Part shown: positions 1 to 5,207 of the stretch, in pieces
How the letters are laid out: the number at the start of each line of letters is the position of its first letter
How positions within the stretch are numbered: position 1 is the first letter of the stretch
Assembly (NCBI GenBank): GCA_003527165.1
Contig: DPSI01000041.1
Coordinates: 1-5,207 of the forward strand
Reading direction: 5' to 3'
DNA: 5,207 bases
Source of the DNA: Pseudomonas sp.
GTDB lineage: Bacteria; Pseudomonadota; Gammaproteobacteria; Pseudomonadales; Pseudomonadaceae
Translations under genes and position numbers: made by a program
Notes under the pieces: generated by a model
What the model was told of the DNA's origin: nothing
The model's database searches: none
The model's input: only the letters and a program-made list of their open reading frames with translations

Positions 1-1004
1 GCCAGCACGCCGCCGACCAGTGCGCGAGCATGGCGTGAGCCGTTGATATCGCTGTCATCGCTCATCACGTGGCGTCTGCCACGGATGCTTCCGGATGCGG
101 AAGGCTCGGCCTTGACCAATAGTCCAGCGAGTCGCTCGGGTGTCAGCTGTACGGATTCGCCTTTTGGCATGCTGGCCAGTGCCCGGTCGATAGCGGCAGC
201 ATCCAACGCATCCTCCATGACCGAGTGTCCGATACGGTATTCGGGATCCCAACCGGGCGCGTTGCCCAGCACCAGAATCTCGTTGCGCAGCAGCTCGATG
301 CCGGCGGAGGTGCTGGCCCGGGTGGAATAGAGCGACCAGTCCTGGCAGATCTGCTCGTCATTCACCGCCACCTTGCTGTCGGGTAGATCGCCAAGCGCCG
401 CTGCCACGCCCAGGGCCGAGGCGCCCCGGGAATAGCCCATGGACTCGTAAGTATCGCGGCAGACCACCGTGTGGCCGCGGCCGGCGGCCTCGTTGATGCG
501 CGCGGCCGTCAGCAGCGGGCATTTGATCTGCACGAAATGCACATCCTCGACCCGCTGAATGCCAGCGGTACGCATCGCCTGCAGCACCGCCTCGCGGGTC
601 AGTTCCACCTGGGTAGTGCGGCCGATTTCCTCGGGCCTGAAATCACGGGTAAAGGCCACGCCGGCAGCCAGGCCGGACACGCCAGAGCTGTCAGCGGGGT
701 GATCGTTGTCGACTTCAAATACCAGCCAGTGCGGGCTCAGCCCACCCTCGGTACCGCCGGACATGACAAAGGCGATGCGCTCGTCGACCTCTGGCTCGGC
801 CAGGCGCAATTGCCGGGAGAAGAATGTCCTGAGTGTGCTGGTAGCGAAGGCGCGGGTGAAATCATTCACGCAGCCGTTGCCCTCGGTCTTGCCGAGCACG
901 GCGATTACCCGGCTCGGATCTATCTGTTGCGTTGCAATGGCGCGGATCAGCGCCGTCATGTCATCAGGGGCGGTTGCCGCCAAACGCGTGACGCGTGTCT
1001 TCAT
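1..1004 (-). CDS. Ring-opening amidohydrolase, cyanuric acid hydrolase/barbiturase family (3' end cut by window edge)
   Basis: Seen: an open frame starts at the ATG at 1004 and runs without a stop to base 1, giving about 334 residues; the family is usually about 360-370, so some 25-40 C-terminal residues are missing. Family-typical motifs are GKTEGNG (Lys39), MSGGTEGGLSPHW (Ser82), QIKCPLL (Lys161), RASTSAGIEL (Ser231), LVKAEPS (Lys298) and GRRHVMSDDSDIN followed by RHARALVGG. Known: this family has three similar domains, each with a Ser/Lys pair, around one active site. It opens cyanuric acid to carboxybiuret (which decarboxylates to biuret) or barbiturate to ureidomalonate, probably in the cytoplasm. 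The 43-residue (Lys39-Ser82) and 70-residue (Lys161-Ser231) spacings fit the known pairs as I recall them. The third serine should fall just past the window. An AAGG lies 10 bases before the start, and the DUF3830 gene ends 38 bases upstream. The family call is firm; the choice between cyanurate, barbiturate and another ring is not possible here. Confidence 0.9.
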   Translation of the reverse strand, partial: MKTRVTRLAATAPDDMTALIRAIATQQIDPSRVIAVLGKTEGNGCVNDFTRAFATSTLRTFFSRQLRLAEPEVDERIAFVMSGGTEGGLSPHWLVFEVDNDHPADSSGVSGLAAGVAFTRDFRPEEIGRTTQVELTREAVLQAMRTAGIQRVEDVHFVQIKCPLLTAARINEAAGRGHTVVCRDTYESMGYSRGASALGVAAALGDLPDSKVAVNDEQICQDWSLYSTRASTSAGIELLRNEILVLGNAPGWDPEYRIGHSVMEDALDAAAIDRALASMPKGESVQLTPERLAGLLVKAEPSASGSIRGRRHVMSDDSDINGSRHARALVGGVL

Positions 1005-1042
1005 GGTGTGATTACCTTGTATGAGAAAGAGGCTGCGGTATG

Positions 1043-1468
1043 TCAGGCCAGTTCGAAGGTGACATCCTGCGCACCTTCCCACAGGGTCTTCAGCCCGAGG
1101 GCGCGCAGGTTTTCGCGGCCCTGGGTGATGGTCAGAAAGTGGTTGCCGGCGAGTTGCCCGAGCTTGCTGGAGAAGCTGCAGGCGCCATAGGCCATGATGA
1201 TCTCCGTCTCGCTGTAGCCGCCGGGGTAGAACAGGATGTCCCCGACCGACGGGTGGCTGGTGTGGTTCTCGAAACCCACCGGCTTGCCTGCGTTGTTTAG
1301 TCGATATTCTCCCAACGGCACCCAGCAGCCTTCACCGCTCCAGCGCACGTGGATGAACTTCTGCCGGTAGGGCAGCAGCTTTAGAAAGGCTGCCAGGGTG
1401 TCCGGCGCGTCGGGATGGGCTTCGGCGAGAAACTCGAAGCCGCCAGCGGTGATTTTGATCGTGGTCAT
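1043..1468 (-). CDS. DUF3830 family protein, predicted cyclophilin-like fold
   Basis: This is a complete 141-residue protein with no signal peptide or membrane segment, so probably cytoplasmic. I assign it to DUF3830, whose members are about this size and have a cyclophilin-like beta-barrel, from family-like patterns: an N-terminal strand with TAGGFEFLAE, the HVRWSGEGCWVPLG segment near residues 40-53, the SVGDILFYPGG turn near 74-84 followed by EIIMAYG, then GQLAGNH and a C-terminal GLKTLWEGAQ. This is from memory, not a database search. No biochemical function of the family is known to me. The ATG at 1468 has an AGGA five bases upstream. It lies 30 bases after the LOG gene and 38 bases before the barbiturase-family gene, so it is probably cotranscribed with both. 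Its position suggests a part in handling the same cyclic substrate, for example binding or accessory catalysis, but that is inference. Confidence 0.75.
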   Translation of the reverse strand: MTTIKITAGGFEFLAEAHPDAPDTLAAFLKLLPYRQKFIHVRWSGEGCWVPLGEYRLNNAGKPVGFENHTSHPSVGDILFYPGGYSETEIIMAYGACSFSSKLGQLAGNHFLTITQGRENLRALGLKTLWEGAQDVTFELA

Positions 1469-1498
1469 GCTGTTCCTGTCTGGTAAGCGGTTCCGGGA

Positions 1499-2104
1499 TC
1501 AGGAACCAGGCTGGTCTATCCATTTGGTCACGGTCGGCGCGCGCCACTCGGCCAGTTGATCCAGCAATCGGGCGGGATCGGATTCGATGATGATCATCTC
1601 GGCGTGCTCAATCTTCATGAAGCCTTCTTGGCGGGCGTGCCCTAGCAGCGTACGCAGCGGCTCGAAGAACCTGCGTACGTTGAGGCAGGCGAAGGCCTTG
1701 GTGTGGTCGCCCAACTGGGTCAGCGTGGCCACTTCGAACAGCTCCTCCAGCGTGCCGAGCCCGCCCGGCAGAGCGATGAAGGCGTCTGCCAGATCACTCA
1801 TGCGCGCCTTGCGCACGCGCATGTCCGCAGCGATCTCGTGGCTGCTGAGGCCGGGATGCAGATGGCCGCGATCAAACAGGCGCTGATTGATTACGCCAAT
1901 CACTTCGCCGCCTTGGGCGAGAGCAGCATCGGCGACCACGCCCATCAGACCCTTGGTCGTCCCGCCGTAGGCCAGGCATATGCCACGGCGGGCGATTTCG
2001 GTGCCCAGTGCCTTGGCCTGTTCGGCGTACTCGGGGGAGACGCCGAAGTTGGAGCCGGAGAACACCGCAATACTGCGCAGAGGGGTGGGTGACGTATTCA
2101 TCAT
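1499..2104 (-). CDS. LOG family protein (nucleoside 5'-monophosphate phosphoribohydrolase, TIGR00730-like)
   Basis: This complete protein of 201 residues has the normal length for a bacterial LOG protein. Seen: an N-terminal Rossmann strand IAVFSGSN (12-19), YGGTTKGLMG (46-55), the segment ADMRVRKARM (93-102) with the conserved Arg98/Lys99, and the family hallmark LPGGLGTLEELFE (112-124) with the catalytic glutamate at Glu120 or Glu121. Known: LOG enzymes split the N-glycosidic bond of nucleoside 5'-monophosphates to give free base and ribose 5-phosphate. They are best known for activating cytokinins, and many bacterial members act on ordinary nucleotides. The usual GGG of the first glycine motif reads GGT here. 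The start codon overlaps the permease stop in ATGATGA; a second ATG at 2101 is an equally possible start, and only a weak AGG precedes them, so translation is probably coupled to the permease. In this operon it could supply a free base for ring opening, which is inference. Confidence 0.9.
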   Translation of the reverse strand: MMNTSPTPLRSIAVFSGSNFGVSPEYAEQAKALGTEIARRGICLAYGGTTKGLMGVVADAALAQGGEVIGVINQRLFDRGHLHPGLSSHEIAADMRVRKARMSDLADAFIALPGGLGTLEELFEVATLTQLGDHTKAFACLNVRRFFEPLRTLLGHARQEGFMKIEHAEMIIIESDPARLLDQLAEWRAPTVTKWIDQPGS

Positions 2105-2883
2105 GAAGCGCCTGGGCCGGATTTGCGTTGAGTCCAGCTGGTGAAGTGGTTTTCGACCAGCGCGGAGATGGAGTAGAGCGCAACGCCAAGGGCGGCGAGG
2201 ATGAACAGCCCGGCGAATACCAATGGCACGTCGAAGTTGCCACTGGCAATCATCATCACGTTACCGATGCCCTTGTTCGAGGCGATGGTTTCGGCGAGCA
2301 CTGTGCCGATGAAGGCAGAGGTCAGGGCGATCTTCAGCGAGGCGAACAGATAGGGCAGGGTGCGCGGCAGCCCGACGTTCCAGAGAATGTCGCGCTTCTT
2401 CGCTCCGAGCACGCGCAGCACGTCCTCCAGTTCCGGTTCGGTGGTGGCCAAGCCGGTGGCAACGTTGACCACTACGGGAAAGATCCCGATGACCATCGAG
2501 GTCAGTATCGCCGGGACGGTGCCCGCACCGAACCAGACCACGAAGATCGGTACCACAGCCACCTTGGGAATACTGGAAAAGCCGACCAGCAGGGGATAGG
2601 CGATATCGTAGGCAATCCGCGAAGAGCCGATGATGACGCCGATAAGCAGGCCGATGCCGACACCGAGGAAGAAGCCGATCAGCGTGGTCATCAGTGTCTG
2701 CTGCGTATGCGGCCAGAGGATCGGCATCTTCTCGATCAGTACGGCTGCAATCTGGCTTGGCACGGGTAGGATCAATTCCGATACGCCCAGACCTCGGCAG
2801 ATCGTTTCCCAGGCCAAGAAAAACAGCACCATGGCAGAGAACGACAGCATGTTGCGCTTGAAGCGCGACAGTTGCTTGTTCAT
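2101..2883 (-). CDS. ABC transporter permease, NitT/TauT/SsuC type
   Basis: This inner-membrane subunit of an ABC importer has 260 residues, the usual length for SsuC/TauC/NrtB-like permeases. Seen: a short basic N-terminus, then about six hydrophobic segments near residues 12-28, 63-86, 95-118, 124-146, 182-200 and 220-242. Between the fourth and fifth lies the cytoplasmic EAA loop (about 149-173), with ELEDVLRVLGA followed by ILWNVGLP, which docks on the ATPase. The start overlaps the ATPase stop by four bases (ATGA), and a strong AAGGAG lies eight bases upstream inside the ATPase gene. Known: this subfamily imports small organic molecules such as sulfonates, taurine, nitrate, thiamine precursors and pyrimidine-like compounds, using a periplasmic NMT1/SsuA-type binding protein. 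No such binding protein is in the window. The substrate is unknown; a cyclic ureide or its precursor is the inference from the neighbouring hydrolases. Confidence 0.93.
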   Translation of the reverse strand: MNKQLSRFKRNMLSFSAMVLFFLAWETICRGLGVSELILPVPSQIAAVLIEKMPILWPHTQQTLMTTLIGFFLGVGIGLLIGVIIGSSRIAYDIAYPLLVGFSSIPKVAVVPIFVVWFGAGTVPAILTSMVIGIFPVVVNVATGLATTEPELEDVLRVLGAKKRDILWNVGLPRTLPYLFASLKIALTSAFIGTVLAETIASNKGIGNVMMIASGNFDVPLVFAGLFILAALGVALYSISALVENHFTSWTQRKSGPGAS

Positions 2884-3764
2884 AGCGACGTCTCCTTGAT
2901 GCGGGGCGCGGTAGTCGGCGTCAGGGTGGCCACCGCCGGCTTGTCGGCATCCGAACGGGCATGGGCAATGCTCATGCGCAGCTGTTGCACCAGGGCGGTG
3001 AAATCGGGTTCATAGCTGGACTCCAGCGTCCGTGGTCGGGCGAACTGGACGGTCTGGTCCTGAATGATGCGGCCAGGTCGGGCGCTCATCACACAAATGC
3101 GATTGGCCAGATAGGCCGATTCACGCAGATCGTGGGTGACCAGCAGTACGGTCGGGCGCTTTGCGATCCATAACGCCTGCATGGTGTCCCAGAGCTCCTC
3201 GCGGGTGAACTGGTCCAGTGCGCCGAATGGTTCATCCAGCAGCAGAATGTCTGGCTCGTGAACCAGCGCCCGGCAAAGCGAGGCTCGCTGCAGCATGCCG
3301 CCCGACAGTTCCCAGGGGCGCTTGCCACTGAAGCCGGCCAGCCCGACCTGTTTCAGCAGCGCCTCCGCACGCTCACGGAACTCGCCGTTCTTCTTGCGCC
3401 GATAGTCGTGGCGAAAAGGCTCGACGATCTTCAGCGGAATCATCACGTTATCCAGGATGCTCAGCCACGGCAGCATGGTCGGATTCTGGAACGCCAGGCC
3501 CAGCCGTTTGGCATGGCTACCGATGGAACCCACCTCGCGCCCGCCGACGATTGCCGCTCCCTCGGTGGGTTCCAGCAGGCCTGCGACCAGCTTGAGAATC
3601 GTCGATTTGCCGCAGCCGCTTGGCCCAACCAGGGCGACGAAATCGCCCTGGTCGATGCGCAGACTGGTCTTGTCCAATGCGATCATGTTGCCGCCGTAGC
3701 GCACGGTCACATCCGACAGTTCAATCACCGTTTTCGGCGTACTTGCTGATTGGCCTTCAAGCAT
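2880..3764 (-). CDS. ABC transporter ATP-binding protein, NitT/TauT/SsuB type
   Basis: This is the cytoplasmic ATPase that powers the importer with the adjacent permease. Counted from the ATG at 3764 it has 294 residues. Seen: Walker A GPSGCGKST (47-55), Q-loop FQNPTMLPW (Gln93), signature LSGGMLQR (153-160), Walker B ILLLDEP (173-179), D-loop GALD and H-loop VTHD (His211). All catalytic elements are present; Met for Gln after the signature LSGG is common in SsuB/NrtD relatives. The ProTrpLeu after the Q-loop also fits that subfamily. Start choice: another in-frame ATG lies at 3770, but the strong GAGGAG at 3773-3778 is only two bases from it and eight bases from the ATG at 3764, so the inner ATG is preferred. 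The C-terminal 30 or so residues are a low-complexity Ala/Thr/Pro-rich tail. The gene begins 52 bases after the upstream hydrolase stop and overlaps the permease by four bases. Confidence 0.93.
   Translation of the reverse strand: MLEGQSASTPKTVIELSDVTVRYGGNMIALDKTSLRIDQGDFVALVGPSGCGKSTILKLVAGLLEPTEGAAIVGGREVGSIGSHAKRLGLAFQNPTMLPWLSILDNVMIPLKIVEPFRHDYRRKKNGEFRERAEALLKQVGLAGFSGKRPWELSGGMLQRASLCRALVHEPDILLLDEPFGALDQFTREELWDTMQALWIAKRPTVLLVTHDLRESAYLANRICVMSARPGRIIQDQTVQFARPRTLESSYEPDFTALVQQLRMSIAHARSDADKPAVATLTPTTAPRIKETSL
2892..2897 (-). promoter_or_regulatory. Shine-Dalgarno site of the permease, inside the ATPase gene
   Basis: AAGGAG on the minus strand, eight bases before the permease ATG at 2883 and within the last codons of the ATPase gene. 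Together with the ATGA overlap at 2880-2883 it indicates coupled, stoichiometric translation of the two transporter subunits. Confidence 0.75.
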
Positions 3765-3772
3765 GGGCATTA

Positions 3773-3778
3773 CTCCTC
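3773..3778 (-). promoter_or_regulatory. Shine-Dalgarno site that decides the ABC ATPase start
   Basis: GAGGAG on the minus strand lies two bases before the ATG at 3770 but eight bases before the ATG at 3764. Eight is a normal spacing and two is not, so the site supports the inner start, giving a protein two residues shorter. Confidence 0.75.
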
Positions 3779-3816
3779 ACGACCTGTCCTTGCTGGATTG
3801 CGTCTGAGTGCACGTC

Positions 3817-5207
3817 TCATCGAGTCGGCTCTGCGGTGGGCCGCACACCTTCCGGCGTCTTCAGAATGGCGTTGGTGTAGTGTTCGGTATTCAAAGGCTT
3901 GGCCTTGGGCATGGCCTGGATACTCTTGACCGAGCGTCCCCAGCCCGCCGCTTCGGTGACCAGCTTGCCGTTGCGCATCACAAAGCGCCCGCGCAGCAGC
4001 GTGTGGATCGGATAGCCCTTGACCGCACGCCCATCCCAGGGCGAGATCTTGCTGATACTTTGCAATTCGTTCTCCGACAGGATGCCGGTCTTGTTCATGT
4101 CGACCACAGCGATGTCGGCATGGGCGCCAGGGGCTATCACGCCCTTGGTGCCGTAGATGCCCCAGGCCTTGGCCGGATTGACTGAACTCCAGCGCACGTA
4201 GTCCATCAGACTGGCCCGCTCTCGGTTTACCTCGGTCAGCATCAGGGCCATCTGGGTTTCGATCCCGGGGAAGCCGCAGTCACACTCCCAGATGTTGGCG
4301 CGGGTCTTTTCTTCCGGCGCATGCGGCGCGTGGTCTGTGGCAATCATGTCGATGGTGCCGTCGAGCATGGCGTCCCACAGGGGCTGGTTGTGACGTGCCT
4401 CGCGGATCGGCGGGTTGAGTCGCAGGATGCCGCCCAGATGATCGGCATGATCGGTGTTGAGCAACAGGTATTGCGGGCAGGTTTCCACAGTGACGTCGAC
4501 GCCGCGACGCTTGGCCTCGCGGATCAGGAAGAGCGAATCCGCGGCGCTGTGATGGGCAATGTGCACGCGGGCGCCGGTCCATTCTGCCAACGTCAGTACG
4601 CGGCCAATGGCTTCAATCTCGGCGACCACGGGGCGTGCCGCCAAATGGGCCAGCGCATCGATGCGGCCTTCGGCCTGCATGCGTTTTTGCCGCCGCGCGA
4701 GAATCGAGGAGTTTTCCGCATGTACAACGGTACGGATGCCCAGCGGCGCGAGCTTTTCGAAGCCTTCCAGCAGAGCACCGTCGCTGGGCGAGGGCAGATT
4801 GCCGAAGGTGTTTCCGACAAAGGCCTTGAAGCTGGTGACGCCAGCGTCGATCAGTTCTTCCAGATGGCCCACCGTGTCGTCACCGAGCAGGCCGTGGATG
4901 CCGAAGTCCACATAGGATGATTCGGCGGCTTTCTGTTTCATCCGCAGGGCTTCGATGGTAGCGGTGGGCGGATTGGTGTTGGGCATCTCGAATACGGTGG
5001 TGACGCCACCGCAGGCGGCTGCCGCCGAGCCGGTCTTCCAGGTTTCCTTGTGCGGATAGCCGGGGTCACGGAAATGCACATGGCTGTCGATCGCACCGGG
5101 TAGCAAGTACAGGCCGTCGGCCTGGAGTACTTCACGTGCGGAGGGCATCAGGTCATCGTGGCCGACGGCAACAATGGTTTCGCCATCGATGGCGACCGAA
5201 GCTTCGA
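3817..5207 (-). CDS. Dihydroorotase/allantoinase-type cyclic amidohydrolase (5' end cut by window edge)
   Basis: A metal-dependent TIM-barrel amidohydrolase that opens a cyclic amide. The frame is open to base 5207: the residues before the Met at 5148 (EASVAIDGETIVAVG) are the typical N-terminal beta-sandwich of this family, so that Met is internal and the true start lies to the right, perhaps 10-20 codons away. Numbering from that Met, visible metal-site residues are the HVH of DSHVHFRDPG (His23, His25), Lys108 in TSFKAF (expected to be carboxylated), His143 in VVHAEN, His199 in IAHHS and Asp272 in ATDHAPH, so the enzyme looks intact. HFRDPG, KETW and MPNTNPPT resemble dihydroorotase and allantoinase more than D-hydantoinase or dihydropyrimidinase. 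The last 40 residues (from GWGRSVKSI) form a short Lys/Pro-containing tail. Dihydroorotase, allantoinase, hydantoinase and a novel ring are all possible; catabolic neighbours argue against biosynthetic PyrC. Confidence 0.9.
   Translation of the reverse strand, partial: EASVAIDGETIVAVGHDDLMPSAREVLQADGLYLLPGAIDSHVHFRDPGYPHKETWKTGSAAAACGGVTTVFEMPNTNPPTATIEALRMKQKAAESSYVDFGIHGLLGDDTVGHLEELIDAGVTSFKAFVGNTFGNLPSPSDGALLEGFEKLAPLGIRTVVHAENSSILARRQKRMQAEGRIDALAHLAARPVVAEIEAIGRVLTLAEWTGARVHIAHHSAADSLFLIREAKRRGVDVTVETCPQYLLLNTDHADHLGGILRLNPPIREARHNQPLWDAMLDGTIDMIATDHAPHAPEEKTRANIWECDCGFPGIETQMALMLTEVNRERASLMDYVRWSSVNPAKAWGIYGTKGVIAPGAHADIAVVDMNKTGILSENELQSISKISPWDGRAVKGYPIHTLLRGRFVMRNGKLVTEAAGWGRSVKSIQAMPKAKPLNTEHYTNAILKTPEGVRPTAEPTR

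Larger units (their letters stand above)
1..5207 (-). other. Probable single operon: cyclic amidohydrolase, ABC importer, LOG, DUF3830, ring-opening amidohydrolase
   Basis: All six genes share the minus strand. The junctions are, in transcription order, a 52-base gap, a 4-base overlap, a 4-base overlap, a 30-base gap and a 38-base gap. None of the gaps holds a recognisable hairpin terminator or a convincing -35/-10 pair. Both ends of the operon are outside the window, so the promoter, any regulator and the substrate-binding protein of the importer are not visible. Cotranscription is inferred from spacing. Confidence 0.75.

Noticed and set aside
471..1190. Long plus-strand open frame of 239 codons
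   Set aside because: It lies antisense to the ring-opening amidohydrolase and the end of the DUF3830 gene, both of which carry clear family motifs. The predicted protein shows no recognisable domain and reflects high GC in the opposite strand.
2128..2769. Plus-strand open frame of 213 codons rich in Asp, Gly, Gln and His
   Set aside because: It is the antisense shadow of the ABC permease gene; the odd composition is what reversed membrane-protein codons give. No ribosome site or domain supports it.
3258..3749. Plus-strand open frame of 163 codons
   Set aside because: It is antisense to the ABC ATPase, whose Walker A, signature, Walker B and H-loop are all intact on the minus strand.
3765..3816. 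Possible promoter or terminator in the largest gap, between the cyclic amidohydrolase and the ATPase
   Set aside because: The 52 bases contain a short GTGCAC palindrome and the ATPase ribosome site, but no GC-rich stem with a T run and no convincing -35/-10 pair, so readthrough from the upstream gene is the simpler reading.
4321..4920. Plus-strand open frame of 199 codons
   Set aside because: It is antisense to the cyclic amidohydrolase, which carries all of its metal-site residues in the minus-strand frame.
5146..5148. ATG at 5148 as the start of the cyclic amidohydrolase
   Set aside because: The same frame stays open to the window edge and encodes a typical amidohydrolase N-terminal beta-sandwich (IDGETIVAVG), so this Met is internal and the gene begins beyond the window.

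Overview
The window is a GC-rich, densely packed stretch in which every supportable gene lies on the minus strand. The visible genes are separated by only 30-52 bases or overlap by 4 bases, so they read as one operon transcribed from right to left. GC content, codon use and clear Shine-Dalgarno sites suggest a proteobacterium, perhaps a Pseudomonas-like gammaproteobacterium. That assignment is only an impression: no rRNA or other taxonomic marker is present.

In order of transcription the genes are: (1) a cyclic amidohydrolase of the dihydroorotase/allantoinase type, cut at its 5' end by the right edge (3817-5207); (2) the ATPase (2880-3764) and (3) the permease (2101-2883) of a NitT/TauT/SsuBC-type ABC importer; (4) a LOG-family nucleotide phosphoribohydrolase (1499-2104); (5) a small DUF3830 protein with a predicted cyclophilin-like fold (1043-1468); and (6) a ring-opening amidohydrolase of the cyanuric acid hydrolase/barbiturase family, cut at its 3' end by the left edge (1-1004). 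Only about 120 bases are non-coding. I see no RNA genes, mobile elements, CRISPR arrays, internal promoters or terminators.

The gene content suggests uptake and hydrolytic degradation of a cyclic ureide or imide, such as a pyrimidine-derived ring, barbiturate, cyanuric acid or a hydantoin/allantoin-like compound. The importer would bring in the compound or a precursor. Two unrelated ring-opening hydrolases (a metal-dependent TIM-barrel enzyme and a Ser/Lys enzyme) would each open a cyclic amide. The LOG protein could release a free base from a nucleotide. The DUF3830 protein has no assigned role but sits directly upstream of the barbiturase-family gene. The importer's periplasmic substrate-binding protein is not in the window and probably lies outside it. 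The actual substrate cannot be read from the sequence; the combination is the main point of interest.
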